Assembly: GCF_000179775.1 (NCBI RefSeq)
Contig: NZ_AEEB01000004.1
Span: forward strand, 1 to 64,000
Source: Ahrensia sp. R2A130
Lineage (GTDB): Bacteria; Pseudomonadota; Alphaproteobacteria; Rhizobiales; Rhizobiaceae
Reading direction: 5' to 3'
Length of the DNA: 64,000 nucleotides
The position numbers and the translations under genes were made by a program. The notes under the pieces were generated by a model. The model did no database searches, was not told where the DNA came from, and saw only the letters and a program-made list of their open reading frames with translations. Below are positions 18,939-28,231 of the stretch, one piece after another. Within the stretch, counting starts at the first letter, position 1, and every line of letters starts with the position of its first letter.

Positions 18939-19792
18939 GCGGGTGCCTTTAGCGCATGGGAGCGGGCGGCAAAAGTGACGATGCCGGTTGCCACCGCAAG
19001 ATTGAGCGAGTCCGCCGCCCCGCCCATCGCGATGAGCGCGAGGTGATCGCAGCTTGCTGCCATCTCATCATCCAATCCCTGCTGTTCGTTGCCCATGAGC
19101 AGGAGCAGTGGCTTGGCGGCGTAGTCGATTGTCCGGTGGTCCACCGCGCCTGCCAGATGGGTGCCGACGATGTGGCCGCCACCGGCTTTCCAGCTTTCTG
19201 CAAGCACCAGATAATCTGCGCGCGACAGGCGCACCAACGGCTTGGCGAAGAGCGACCCCATGGTGGCGCGCACCGCTTCCAGCCCGAACGGATCGGTGGT
19301 TTCGCCCACCAGCACGACGCCTGCGACGCCTAGCGCATCTGCGGTGCGGATGATGGTGCCGAGATTGCCGGGGTCTCGCACGCGGTCGAGCACCAGCCAG
19401 CAGGTGTCACCTTGCGGCGTGATTTTCGCAGCATCTGTCGTCTGCGATTTCAACACGGAGACCACGGCCTGCGAATTGTCACGTTTGGTGATGGCAGTGA
19501 GAACCTTGGCGTTGGTGAGCAACACATCACCACCACGCGCTCGCACTTTTACAGCCAGAGTTTCCAGCCCTTCGCGGCGTCGCTCATCGTCAGTTGCGGA
19601 CTTTGCGTAGAGCAACGTGTCGATATGCCAGCCACCGTCCAGCGCATCTCGGGCGAGTTTTTCGCCTTCTGCAATGAACAAGCCCTCGCGATCACGGTTC
19701 TTTTTCATAGCAAGCGCGCGGATGGATTTTACGCGGGGGTTGGCGGTCGACGTGATCTCCTCGATGCGGCCCGGTTTGGTGGTTTCGCTCAC
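18935..19792 (-). CDS. TrmH (SpoU) family RNA methyltransferase
   Basis: A 285-residue SPOUT methyltransferase for 2'-O-ribose methylation of tRNA or rRNA. The N-terminal substrate-binding domain includes NRDREGLFIAEGEKLARDA. The knot domain has motif 1 RVRDPGNLGTIIRTADALG, motif 2 LLLMGNEQQGLDDEMA, and motif 3 DSLNLAVATGIV. The start is the GTG that overlaps the preceding gene's stop as GTGA; a start 13 codons upstream would lie inside that gene. It is closest in layout to RlmB-like proteins, but the target nucleotide cannot be assigned. Confidence 0.87.
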   Translation of the reverse strand: MSETTKPGRIEEITSTANPRVKSIRALAMKKNRDREGLFIAEGEKLARDALDGGWHIDTLLYAKSATDDERRREGLETLAVKVRARGGDVLLTNAKVLTAITKRDNSQAVVSVLKSQTTDAAKITPQGDTCWLVLDRVRDPGNLGTIIRTADALGVAGVVLVGETTDPFGLEAVRATMGSLFAKPLVRLSRADYLVLAESWKAGGGHIVGTHLAGAVDHRTIDYAAKPLLLLMGNEQQGLDDEMAASCDHLALIAMGGAADSLNLAVATGIVTFAARSHALKAPA

Positions 19793-20898
19793 AGGTTCAC
19801 CCCATTCAGTTCGGAGCCGATGAAGCGGCAATACATGGATGTGGTCAGGTGGCGGGCGATCTCGTCCTCGCTTGTTTGTTCAGCGGAGGCATGGCGCAGC
19901 ACGAGCTCACCGGATTCCAACCGACCGTCCATGCCCGCCATCACCTCCTGCATTATCTCGTGCATCGCCAGATGAGATGCGCGGATGGCATAGGCGGTGA
20001 GAATGGTGAGCAACGGGCGCTCACTTTGCAGGTCGCGCACGGCGTCCAGCATGTGGGGCAGATGATCGAACAACTGCCACACTTCGCCCTTGGGGCCGCG
20101 GCCATAAGCGGGTGGGTCGAGCAGAATGATGTCGTAGGTCTGCTCGCGGCGCACATCGCGCTGACAGAACTTCATGGCGTCGTCGCAAATCCAGCGGATC
20201 GGCGCGTCAGCCAAACCCGCGAGTTCCGCATTTTCGCGCGCCCAGCCGATGGCTTTCTTCGACGCGTCGACATGTGTGACATGGGCACCGGCGCGAGCGG
20301 CCATGAGCGAAGCTAGGCCGGTATAGCCGAACAGGTTCAGCACACTGACGGGGCGATCTTTCGGTGCTTGCTCAATGGCTTTCACCATTGAGCGCCAGTG
20401 TACGACCTGTTCAGGAAAAATACCGGTGTGGCGAAATGAGGTGAAGCGTCCCCAATACGGCAGACCGTCGACTTCCAGTGGAAAGCGTTCTTCGCGCGCA
20501 GGATCGGAGAATTTCCAACGGCCCGGGCCTTCTTCATCCGTATCGCCGGTGAATGTCGCATCTGCCCCATCCCATTCAGAAGCGGGGCGATGGGGCAACC
20601 ACATGGCCTGCCCTTCCGGACGGCGAATGGTGGTGGTGCCGTAGCGCTCCAGTTTTTCGCCATTGCCGGTGTCGAGCAATGCGTAGTCGGGCGATGGCTC
20701 GCACAGCAAAAGTTGCGAGACGGTCTGCGGCAGGCGGTTGCCTGAGCGGCGTTCGCGCGGCAGCAAAGGTTCGGCTGCCTCAAATACGGCTTTCGGCTTT
20801 TCCACTTCCGCAACAGGTTTTCCACCACGCTGCGCCGCGCCACCATAGGGTCGGGAGGATTTGCGCTTGGCGCTGCGTTTGAAACCGGGTTTTGCCAT
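19789..20898 (-). CDS. RlmI-like class I SAM-dependent methyltransferase
   Basis: A 369-residue protein of the RlmI/RlmK-like rRNA cytosine methyltransferase group. The N-terminus is basic (KPGFKRSAKRKSSRPYGG). The catalytic domain has motif I NLFGYTGLASLMAARAGA near residue 190, HVDASKKAIGWARENAELAG as motif II, and LLDPPAYGRGPKGEVW as motif IV near residue 265. The family usually acts on 23S rRNA; specificity is inference. The ATG is chosen over an upstream in-frame start at 20970 because the family-like basic tail begins here. It heads the operon leading to lspA. Confidence 0.82.
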   Translation of the reverse strand: MAKPGFKRSAKRKSSRPYGGAAQRGGKPVAEVEKPKAVFEAAEPLLPRERRSGNRLPQTVSQLLLCEPSPDYALLDTGNGEKLERYGTTTIRRPEGQAMWLPHRPASEWDGADATFTGDTDEEGPGRWKFSDPAREERFPLEVDGLPYWGRFTSFRHTGIFPEQVVHWRSMVKAIEQAPKDRPVSVLNLFGYTGLASLMAARAGAHVTHVDASKKAIGWARENAELAGLADAPIRWICDDAMKFCQRDVRREQTYDIILLDPPAYGRGPKGEVWQLFDHLPHMLDAVRDLQSERPLLTILTAYAIRASHLAMHEIMQEVMAGMDGRLESGELVLRHASAEQTSEDEIARHLTTSMYCRFIGSELNGVNL

Positions 20899-21012
20899 GG
20901 GCGCGGTGTAGCGGTTGGGGAAGGTGTGGGAAAGCCTTGTTACAATGCCTTTTCCTTCGCGCCCATGCACGATAGCTTTCTTTTACGAGCCAGCGCCCGA
21001 AAGGCAGCCCCT

Positions 21013-21501
21013 ATGGAAATGAACGCCAGCCAATTCATCCCCGCCCCCAAAGAAACAGTATGGGCAGGCCTGAACGATGCGGATGTTTTGCGCGCCTGCA
21101 TTCCCGGCTGCAAAGAGCTGGAAATGAGCTCGCCGACAGACCTTTCCGCCACCGTGGTTGCAAAGGTCGGCCCGGTGAAGGCCACGTTCAAAGGCGAGGT
21201 GACGCTGGAAAATCTCGACCCGCCCAACAGCTACACCATCACCGGTGAAGGCAAGGGCGGCATCGCGGGCTTCGCCAAGGGTGGGGCAGACGTGCAATTG
21301 ACAGAAGTCGAAGGCGGCACGCAGCTGGATTATCAGGTGAACGCGAAAGTCGGCGGCAAGATTGCGCAACTGGGTTCGCGGTTGATCGACGGCGCAGCCA
21401 AAAAACTGGCGGCGGAATTTTTCGATAATTTTTCAAAGCATGTCAGCGGCGAGATCAGCGACCCCGCAGCACTTGGCGGTGCTGATGGTGTCGGCATATA
21501 G
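21013..21501 (+). CDS. CoxG-like SRPBCC family protein
   Basis: A 162-residue lipid-binding-fold (SRPBCC) protein of the carbon monoxide dehydrogenase subunit G type: QFIPAPKETVWAGLNDADV at the start, LRACIPGCKELE near residue 30, KGGIAGFAKGGADVQL near residue 80 and a C-terminal helix GSRLIDGAAKKLAAEFFDNF. CoxG helps anchor or mature CO dehydrogenase in Oligotropha, but lone homologues are common and no cox genes are nearby, so the role here is open. The ATG at 21013 fits the family N-terminus; the open frame upstream overlaps the promoter of the divergent methyltransferase. Confidence 0.82.
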   Translation: MEMNASQFIPAPKETVWAGLNDADVLRACIPGCKELEMSSPTDLSATVVAKVGPVKATFKGEVTLENLDPPNSYTITGEGKGGIAGFAKGGADVQLTEVEGGTQLDYQVNAKVGGKIAQLGSRLIDGAAKKLAAEFFDNFSKHVSGEISDPAALGGADGVGI

Positions 21502-21518
21502 TTCTCGAAGGAAATAAA

Positions 21519-21626
21519 ATGGCAAATTCAGACAGCAACGAAAGCAATATCGTAACCGTAACAATTTGGAGCTTGGTGCTTTGCGCCGCGCTTTACGCGT
21601 TCGGCCACTTCGTCATTTCGTCTTAG
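21519..21626 (+). CDS. Small membrane protein, 35 residues
   Basis: An ATG with a strong AAGGA ribosome site about 6 bases upstream, 17 bases after the CoxG-like gene. The product begins MANSDSNESNIVTV and continues with one hydrophobic helix (WSLVLCAALYAFGHFVI) ending at SS. A polar N-terminus plus a single membrane segment is typical of real bacterial small membrane proteins. No family recognised. Probably co-transcribed with the CoxG-like gene. Confidence 0.6.
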   Translation: MANSDSNESNIVTVTIWSLVLCAALYAFGHFVISS

Positions 21627-21638
21627 TGCGAGTTTCGC

Positions 21639-22013
21639 TTAGCGGGCGGACGGCGCAGGCAAGCCCAGCGCCATAAGCGCGCGGGATTCATCGTCATTCG
21701 GCTTGGTAACTTCAGCCACTTTTTCCTTCTGACGTTCCACCTCGAAGCTGGCTTTCGTCGCTTCAACCTTATTGGTACGCGCAGCTTTGCGGTGGCGACC
21801 CTGCTGGAACCATGTAGCGATAGAGCCCAGAACCATACCGGCAAAAAGCGTCGCGAATATCAGGGCGTATAGCGGAACAGTGCCGGAAAGAAGCGGTCCG
21901 TCATCAAGCTGCGGTGGAACGGCCAGCGTAACAGGAGCGCGATTGGCGACGGCCAACGTAACGACGACGATGCCAACGGGAATGGCGACCAGCAGCAGTA
22001 GAAGTTTCTTCAT
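21639..22013 (-). CDS. LapA-domain (DUF1049-type) membrane protein
   Basis: A 124-residue protein with two membrane helices (about residues 4-24 and 47-68) followed by a basic, coiled-coil-like cytoplasmic tail (QQGRHRKAARTNKVEATKAS). The layout, including ANRAPVTLAV after the first helix, is that of LapA-domain proteins, related to lipopolysaccharide assembly protein A of enterobacteria. Position next to ihfB supports this, as this pair is common in proteobacteria. The C-terminal Ala/Pro end carries no motif. Confidence 0.75.
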   Translation of the reverse strand: MKKLLLLLVAIPVGIVVVTLAVANRAPVTLAVPPQLDDGPLLSGTVPLYALIFATLFAGMVLGSIATWFQQGRHRKAARTNKVEATKASFEVERQKEKVAEVTKPNDDESRALMALGLPAPSAR

Positions 22014-22170
22014 TTAACCTGTTCCCAAAACCACAAACGACATTTTGCAGCAGAATCCAGCCATAATGGCGTGTTGTGGCCGATATGGCCATTGCAAGCC
22101 CAGCAATGCAAGCGGTGCACGCGCCTGTCGTCGCATATTTCGCCATACAAAAGCTGGCGCATGGATGAAC

Positions 22171-22452
22171 TCAGTCGGCGTTCAGCCGGTCCCGCAGATC
22201 CTTGCCGGTCTTGAAGAACGGTACCCATTTTTCTTCGACCTCAACGCGCTCACCTGTGCGCGGGTTGCGACCAACGCGCGGGTTGCGGTTCTTTACAGAG
22301 AACGCGCCAAAGCCACGCAGCTCGACCCGGTCACCACGTGCGAGCGCCTCGGTGATTTCATCGAGGATCGCGTTGACGATATTCTCCACATCACGCTGGT
22401 ACAGATGCGGATTGTTGTCGGAAATGGTCTGCACGAGGCTAGACTTGATCAT
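22171..22452 (-). CDS. ihfB: Integration host factor subunit beta
   Basis: A 93-residue histone-like DNA-bending protein that pairs with IhfA. It shows the family signature [21 protein letters not shown] near residues 46-66 (the DNA-intercalating Pro is in NPRTG) and the start [14 protein letters not shown] typical of IhfB. It binds the minor groove and bends DNA in replication, recombination and transcription. It sits between the LapA-domain gene and sppA, all on the minus strand. Confidence 0.93.
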   Translation of the reverse strand: MIKSSLVQTISDNNPHLYQRDVENIVNAILDEITEALARGDRVELRGFGAFSVKNRNPRVGRNPRTGERVEVEEKWVPFFKTGKDLRDRLNAD

Positions 22453-22494
22453 GATGTTCTTTCTGCAGATGCGCTGAAATGAAGATTAAAATTG

Positions 22495-22510
22495 CGGGCA
22501 GGCCTGCCCG
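22495..22510. repeat. Perfect 16-bp palindrome after sppA
   Basis: CGGGCAGGCCTGCCCG, between sppA and ihfB. A near copy with one changed base is at 4500-4515. It may be part of a small repeat family or stabilise the sppA transcript. Confidence 0.5.
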
Positions 22511-22538
22511 TCTTACGCCGTGATCGGCTCTGTCTTTC

Positions 22539-23510
22539 TCAACCCTGCCAAAGGGATAGCAGACCGTCAAGAAACAGTCGCTTCGGAATGATGCGATCCA
22601 ATGCCTCATCCGGCAATGCAGCAGCAGGCAGCCCCAATTGCTGCGCGACCCAAGCACGGGCTTGGGAGCGAAAGAACAGCGAATCTTCTTTGCGCTTGGG
22701 GTTCCAGTCCACCAATTCCAAGTCATCAGCGATGCCGTCCTTGGCTGTAATCCACTTGCGAGCGGCCTCTTCATCGCCAATCGCGTCGATCAATTTGGTT
22801 TCCACACCACGGTCGCCCGACATGATGCGGCCATCAGCCAGCGCGAGCACTTCGGCCCGGTTGAGCGGACGGCGGTCGGTGACGAGATCGACGAACCATT
22901 GGTAGCTGTCATCGATCAGCTCTTCGATCACGGCAATCGCGCCGGGGGGCGGCACATGAAATGGTGATGGTTCGGCCTTCAGGGGCGCGGATTTCACCTC
23001 TTCCAGCGAGACGCCGATTTTGTCCAACAGCTTGTGGGCCTGCGGGTATTGGAAGATGACGCCGATGGAGCCGACGATGGACGAACGCCGTGCAACAATG
23101 TGGTCGGAACCGGTGGCGATCATATAGCCAGCGGACGCCGCCAACGTGCCAACGCTGGCTGCAACCGGTTTTTTCTCAGCAACTTTGCGAACGGCGTTGA
23201 AAATATCCTCGCCGCCAACGGTGGTTCCGCCGGGAGAGTTGATGGTCAGCACGACGCCTTTGACGCTGTCGTCCTTCTCGATCTTTTCCAGCATCTCGAG
23301 CAATGGCCGATCCTGTTGAATGACGCCGGAAATGGAAACGCGGGCGATGTGATCGCCGCTCGCGCCCTGCCCTGAGAACAAGCCACCGGCCCAAAGCGCG
23401 GCCACGAGAGCAGCAACCAGCGCGACGAAGGCTGCGATGCGCCAGAAGGTGACTTTGCGGCGCAGGTTTCGGCGGTCGAAAATCTGATCGACGGTTTCGG
23501 TCATGCTCAT
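22539..23510 (-). CDS. sppA: Signal peptide peptidase SppA (short form)
   Basis: A 323-residue inner-membrane serine protease that degrades leftover signal peptides. One N-terminal membrane segment (about residues 19-44) precedes the ClpP-like fold: LTINSPGGTTVGGEDIF near residue 88, the nucleophile Ser in GTLAASAGYMIATGSDHIV near residue 120, and SIVGSIGVI. The single-domain 36-kDa type fits. The start is the ATG giving MSMTETV; the longer frame upstream would overlap the divergent mnmD region. The gap to ihfB is 86 bases. Confidence 0.9.
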   Translation of the reverse strand: MSMTETVDQIFDRRNLRRKVTFWRIAAFVALVAALVAALWAGGLFSGQGASGDHIARVSISGVIQQDRPLLEMLEKIEKDDSVKGVVLTINSPGGTTVGGEDIFNAVRKVAEKKPVAASVGTLAASAGYMIATGSDHIVARRSSIVGSIGVIFQYPQAHKLLDKIGVSLEEVKSAPLKAEPSPFHVPPPGAIAVIEELIDDSYQWFVDLVTDRRPLNRAEVLALADGRIMSGDRGVETKLIDAIGDEEAARKWITAKDGIADDLELVDWNPKRKEDSLFFRSQARAWVAQQLGLPAAALPDEALDRIIPKRLFLDGLLSLWQG

Positions 23511-23637
23511 GGCTTTGTGCGAATCCGGAAGGTGCGAGAGTGCCTTCAATATAGCAGGCTACGCCCGCGATGCTATGCGACGGTTGGGTGAAGAATGGGG
23601 CGTTGATTTGGCGTCACTGTCGGTGCAACCAAACACC

Positions 23638-24324
23638 ATGAACGATGCTTCTCCCGATCTGATCTGGCAGGACGATGCCACCGGCGGAAAATTGCCGGTG
23701 AGCCGACGCTTCGATGATCCGTATTTCTCCGCAACCGATGGGCGGGCGGAATGTGAGTTCGTGTTTCTGGCGGGCAATGGCCTGCCAGAACGCTGGGCGG
23801 ATGCGGAGACATTCACCATAGGCGAGTTGGGTTTCGGCACGGGGCTGAACCTGCTGCAGACATGGCGATGGTGGCGCGACGTGCGGCAGCCGGGACAGCA
23901 GTTGGTGTTTCAGTCGGTCGAGGCTTTTCCTCTCGACGCTGCCGATGCCCTAACGGCATTGGCTCGCTGGCCGGATCTTACCAAAGACGCAGAGGCGCTT
24001 TGGGACGGAGGCTTCGACACGCCGAGGGCGCTTGACAACCAAACCACGTTGCACGTTCACCATGCGATGGCCGCAGATGCCGTACCGCAATTCGCTTCTT
24101 GTGACGCATGGTTTCTCGACGGTTTTTCACCCGCCAAGAACGAGGCCATGTGGTCACCTGAGCTGATGAAAAGCGTCTTCGAACGTACCGTGCAGGGCGG
24201 AACATTTGCCAGTTACACTGCTGCGGGCTGGGTGCGGCGCAATCTGGAAAACGCCGGGTTCAGCGTCGAACGCTGCCCCGGTTTTGGGCGCAAGCGCCAT
24301 ATGATCGTGGGATCAAAACCATGA
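23638..24324 (+). CDS. mnmD: tRNA 5-methylaminomethyl-2-thiouridine methyltransferase, MnmD
   Basis: The methyltransferase half of the MnmC function: it methylates nm5s2U34 to mnm5s2U34 in tRNA. The 228-residue protein starts MNDASPDLIWQDDATGGKLP and has the SAM motif FTIGELGFGTGLNLLQTW near residue 60 and WFLDGFSPAKNEAMW near residue 160, both diagnostic. An in-frame start upstream is rejected because it runs into the sppA leader. The stop overlaps the next ATG (ATGA), so the two halves are separate but coupled proteins. Confidence 0.9.
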   Translation: MNDASPDLIWQDDATGGKLPVSRRFDDPYFSATDGRAECEFVFLAGNGLPERWADAETFTIGELGFGTGLNLLQTWRWWRDVRQPGQQLVFQSVEAFPLDAADALTALARWPDLTKDAEALWDGGFDTPRALDNQTTLHVHHAMAADAVPQFASCDAWFLDGFSPAKNEAMWSPELMKSVFERTVQGGTFASYTAAGWVRRNLENAGFSVERCPGFGRKRHMIVGSKP

Positions 24325-25418
24325 TCGTCGTGGTGGGTGGCGGCATTGCAGGTCTATCGGTCGCGGCAGCGTTGGCAGATGCAGGGGCCGATGTGACCGT
24401 GCTGGAAGCAGGCCGCATCGCAGGTGGCGCAAGCGGCGTAGCAACATCCTATCTCGAACCACGGCTTGGCCAAACCCATATGCGGCGGTTGGAATGGGAA
24501 GCGCTTTCGCGGTGGGAAAATTACGCTGGAGCGTTGGAAGAGCGCACGGGGCTGACTGTCGGCTTCCGCAAAGAAGGCGAATTGAAAGTCACCACAGCTG
24601 CAAACTATGCCGCCTTTGAAAAAGACATGGAGAAACGCGCCGCGCAGGACTGGCCGCTGGAGCGGCTCAACGTGGCGCAAGCGCTCGCGATGGAACCTGC
24701 GCTGGCCGCCGACATCGTGGATGCGGCCTTCCTGCCGCAAGTGCGGTGGGTGACGGGCGTTGACGTGTGCCGCGCGCTGGCCGTGCAGCTTCGCGATGGC
24801 GGGCATGAGGTGCGCGAAAATTGTGCGGTCAAAGCGCTGTCGGAGGATGGTGACGGCATTATCATCACCACGACATCAGGACAGGCAATCTCTGCCGAGC
24901 GGGTGATCCTCGCCAACGGCATGGGCACCGCTTCGATCACCGGCCTGCCCGATGATATTCCTGAAAGTCGGCCTGTGCGCGGGGTCAATCTCATCCTCGG
25001 AATGGACGGGCTGGCGCAGCCGATACAGCATTTGGTGAAACACCATCGCGGCAACATTTGCCCGCGCACCGATGCGGACGGACGATCTCACCTCATCGTC
25101 GGCACCACCTATGAGCCGGGGGAAGCGTCGCTGGAGCCCGATGATGATGTCATCGAGAGGCTCTACGCAAATGCCGAACCGATCCTCCCGCAAGTGCGAA
25201 AGTTACCGCGCATCGCCGTGCGCGCTGGTCTTCGCACGAAGGTCGGCGATGGCAATTTGAATCTGGGGCGGTCGCAGCAAATGCGCGGGCTGTTCTGGAG
25301 CCTCAGCCATGCGGGTGCGGGTTATTTGCGCGCGCCGGTCGTCGCATCGGAACTGGCGCAATTCGTGTTGACCGGCGAGCCGGGCGAATGGACGGGCATC
25401 TGCACGCGGGGAGCATGA
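24321..25418 (+). CDS. mnmC: FAD-dependent cmnm5s2U34 oxidoreductase (MnmC oxidase half)
   Basis: Removes the carboxymethyl group from cmnm5U34 in tRNA, giving the substrate for MnmD. The 365-residue protein has the DAO fold: N-terminal FAD motif VVVGGGIAGLSVAAALADAG, GGASGVATSYLEPRL near residue 36, LANGMGTASITGLP near residue 195, and a C-terminal LFWSLSHAGAGYLRAPVVAS. In enterobacteria this domain is fused behind the methyltransferase; here it is its own gene, overlapping mnmD by ATGA. It converges on mutS with a 2-base gap. Confidence 0.87.
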   Translation: MIVVVGGGIAGLSVAAALADAGADVTVLEAGRIAGGASGVATSYLEPRLGQTHMRRLEWEALSRWENYAGALEERTGLTVGFRKEGELKVTTAANYAAFEKDMEKRAAQDWPLERLNVAQALAMEPALAADIVDAAFLPQVRWVTGVDVCRALAVQLRDGGHEVRENCAVKALSEDGDGIIITTTSGQAISAERVILANGMGTASITGLPDDIPESRPVRGVNLILGMDGLAQPIQHLVKHHRGNICPRTDADGRSHLIVGTTYEPGEASLEPDDDVIERLYANAEPILPQVRKLPRIAVRAGLRTKVGDGNLNLGRSQQMRGLFWSLSHAGAGYLRAPVVASELAQFVLTGEPGEWTGICTRGA

Positions 25419-25420
25419 CG

Positions 25421-28123
25421 CTACTTAGACGGCAGCAGATCTTTCAGCGCATAAAGCGCTTCCTGCGCCTCGCGCGGTGTCATTTCATCCAGCCGCATGT
25501 CGGACAATTTCGCTTCCACATCGCTGGACCGATTGATCGGTGCAGGTGCGGGACGGGCCGAAAAGAGCGGAAGCTCGTCGATCAACGTTGCAGCGCCAGA
25601 CCCGCCCTCCCCGGATGACGGTCCAGCTTCGAGACGCTCCAACACCTGTTTTGCGCGAGCAATCACAGCGTCCGGCAAACCTGCCAGACCAGCCACCTGG
25701 ATACCGTAAGAGCGGTCCGCGCTGCCCTGCCCCACCTCGTGCAGGAACACGACATCGCCGTTCCATTCCTTCACCTTCATGGTGACGTTGGAGAGGCGGT
25801 CGAGCTTCACCGAAAGCGCGGTGAGTTCGTGATAGTGGGTGGCGAAAAGCGTGCGGCAGCGGTTGGTTTCGTGCAGATTTTCGATGGCCGCCCATGCGAT
25901 CGACAAGCCGTCGAAGGTCGCCGTGCCGCGCCCGATCTCGTCCAAGATCACCAGTGAACGCGGGCCTGCCTGATTGAGGATCGCTGCGGTTTCCACCATC
26001 TCCACCATGAACGTAGAACGCCCCCGTGCCAGATCGTCCGCTGCGCCGACGCGGGAAAACAGGCGATCTATAACGCCGATATGCGCCGCGCCCGCAGGTA
26101 CGAATGCGCCCATCTGAGCCAGAATTGCGATCAGCGCGTTTTGACGAAGGAAGGTGGATTTACCGCCCATGTTCGGGCCGGTGAGCAGCCAGATCGAGCC
26201 GCTGTCCGCCTCCCCACCGATGCGGCAATCGTTCGCTACGAAAGGATTGGCGGCTTGCGCGCGAAGCGCTTGTTCCACCACAGGATGACGACCAGCGGTG
26301 ATGTCGAAGGCGACAGAATCGTCCAATGTGGGGCGGACATAGCCTTGCGATGCGGCCAGATGCGCGTTTGCGGCGGCGACATCTATCGCGGCGATGGCGT
26401 CGGCCACGGCGCGCAACTCTTCAGTATGGGCCAGCACCAGATCGCGCAGGCGGTCGAAGTGGGAAAGTTCGATGGTGAGCGCCTGCCCTGCCGCATTGGC
26501 GATGGCCGATTCCAATTCGGCCAATTCCGTTGTGGTGAAGCGCATAGCGTTGGCCATGGACTGGCGGTGGATGAAGCGTTCCTTGTCGTCCTGCAGTGGT
26601 GCTGCGTTGATCGCTGTCACCTCGATGAAATAGCCCAGCACATTGTTGTGCCGGATTTTCAAGCCCTTCACGCCGGTGGCCTCAGCATATTGCCCCTGCA
26701 ACTGCGCGATCACCTGACGGCTTTCGCGCGACAGTTGCCGTTGGCGGTCCAACTCCTCATCGCGGCCCGTGCGGATGTAGCCACCATCACGAGGCAGACG
26801 TGGCAATTCGTCGGAAAGCGAAGCGGCAAGTTCCGCAGACACCGCACCGGGGGCAGCGCGCAGTGCAGCAAGGTGGTCCGACAGGTTGGCGGAAAGTGCC
26901 ATGTCGTTCGCCTGCAATTTTTCACAAAGCTGCGTGGCGCGTTCCAACGATGCAGCCACCGCACCAAGATCAGTCGGCCCGCCACGGTTGAGTGCTAGGC
27001 GGGAGATGGCGCGGGGCAGGTCCGGCGTGCCCTTCATCAGATCGCGTAATTCTGCGGTGAGGAAATCTGCTTTCACCAGCACCGCAACATCGTCGAGGCG
27101 ACGGTCGAGCAGCGTTACATCGGTGGATGGGCCTGCAAGTCGTGCGCCCAAAAGGCGCGAGCCACCGGCCGTAACAGTGCGGTCCACCGAGTGCAGCAGT
27201 GAGCCATCACGTTTGCCGGACAGGGTCTGCGTAAGTTCGAGATTGGCGCGGGTGGCGGCGTCGATGAACAGGGTCGTGCCGCCGCCCATGGGCGCGGGGC
27301 GGCGCAAGGCAGGGCGTTCGCCGATCTGCGTTTTGTCGAGATAGGCGATGACCGCAGAGGCTGCGGAAAGTTCCGCGCGGGTGAAGGTGCCGAACCCGTC
27401 CAGCGTGGCGACGAGGAAGAAATCCTGAAGTGTTTCAGCCGCCCGCTGGCTTTCAAACATCACAGCCGGTTGCGGCTGCACGGCAAAACTTTGGCCTTCC
27501 AGCGCATGCTCCACCATCTCGTCTGCGGGCAGACCTTCAGGCAGGATGAGTTCCTTGGGGGCAAGGCGGGCAAGATCTGCCGATAAACGCCCCGTTTCGC
27601 TGGCGCCCACCAGAAATTCGCCGGTGGAGAGATCGACTGCAGCCAGCCCCCATTCATCGCCAGTCTCGCCACCGCGCACACGCGATAGCGCGGCAAGCCA
27701 GTGGGAGGCGCCCGGTTCCAGCAGCACGTCTTCGGTGATCGTGCCGGGGGTGACGAGGCGCACAACGTCGCGCTTCACGACAGATTTTGCGCCGCGCTTC
27801 TTCGCCTCGGCAGGATTTTCCAACTGCTCGCACACGGCAACACGATGGCCCAGCGCAATCAATTTTTGCAAATAGTCGTCGGCGCTATGCACGGGCACGC
27901 CACACATGGGAATGTCTTCGCCCAGATGTTTGCCACGTTTGGTGAGCGCGATGCCCAGCGCGCGGGCTGCTATTTCAGCGTCGGAAAAGAACAGCTCGTA
28001 GAAATCGCCCATGCGGTAGAACAACAGCGAGTCCGGGTTGGCCGCCTTGATCTCGATATATTGCGCCATCATCGGTGTAGGGGGAGGCGCGGGTGCGGTG
28101 GGAGTTGCGGAGGCGGCGGACAT
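25421..28123 (-). CDS. mutS: DNA mismatch repair protein MutS
   Basis: Recognises mismatches and recruits MutL. At 900 residues it is full length. The mismatch-binding domain has the Phe-x-Glu motif in [14 protein letters not shown] near residue 42. The core and clamp domains follow, and the ATPase has Walker [16 protein letters not shown] near residue 645, Walker [18 protein letters not shown] and the signature [11 protein letters not shown]. The Pro/Ala-rich first 17 residues precede the conserved [16 protein letters not shown]. mutS beside olsB is a common Rhizobiales order. Confidence 0.96.
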   Translation of the reverse strand: MSAASATPTAPAPPPTPMMAQYIEIKAANPDSLLFYRMGDFYELFFSDAEIAARALGIALTKRGKHLGEDIPMCGVPVHSADDYLQKLIALGHRVAVCEQLENPAEAKKRGAKSVVKRDVVRLVTPGTITEDVLLEPGASHWLAALSRVRGGETGDEWGLAAVDLSTGEFLVGASETGRLSADLARLAPKELILPEGLPADEMVEHALEGQSFAVQPQPAVMFESQRAAETLQDFFLVATLDGFGTFTRAELSAASAVIAYLDKTQIGERPALRRPAPMGGGTTLFIDAATRANLELTQTLSGKRDGSLLHSVDRTVTAGGSRLLGARLAGPSTDVTLLDRRLDDVAVLVKADFLTAELRDLMKGTPDLPRAISRLALNRGGPTDLGAVAASLERATQLCEKLQANDMALSANLSDHLAALRAAPGAVSAELAASLSDELPRLPRDGGYIRTGRDEELDRQRQLSRESRQVIAQLQGQYAEATGVKGLKIRHNNVLGYFIEVTAINAAPLQDDKERFIHRQSMANAMRFTTTELAELESAIANAAGQALTIELSHFDRLRDLVLAHTEELRAVADAIAAIDVAAANAHLAASQGYVRPTLDDSVAFDITAGRHPVVEQALRAQAANPFVANDCRIGGEADSGSIWLLTGPNMGGKSTFLRQNALIAILAQMGAFVPAGAAHIGVIDRLFSRVGAADDLARGRSTFMVEMVETAAILNQAGPRSLVILDEIGRGTATFDGLSIAWAAIENLHETNRCRTLFATHYHELTALSVKLDRLSNVTMKVKEWNGDVVFLHEVGQGSADRSYGIQVAGLAGLPDAVIARAKQVLERLEAGPSSGEGGSGAATLIDELPLFSARPAPAPINRSSDVEAKLSDMRLDEMTPREAQEALYALKDLLPSK

Positions 28124-28231
28124 GGGCGCGTGGGCGTAACCTTGGATGACGACACGAATGGTCTAGATCAAGGCCCGCGCAGTTGAAACGCAAGCGCGCA
28201 AAATGAGCGGGGATAGTGCGTTGGGTTTGGC

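Noticed and set aside
24318-24326. mnmD/mnmC junction as a frameshift in a fused gene
   Set aside because: The second gene has its own ATG and complete FAD motif at the usual distance, so this is a natural split with overlap.
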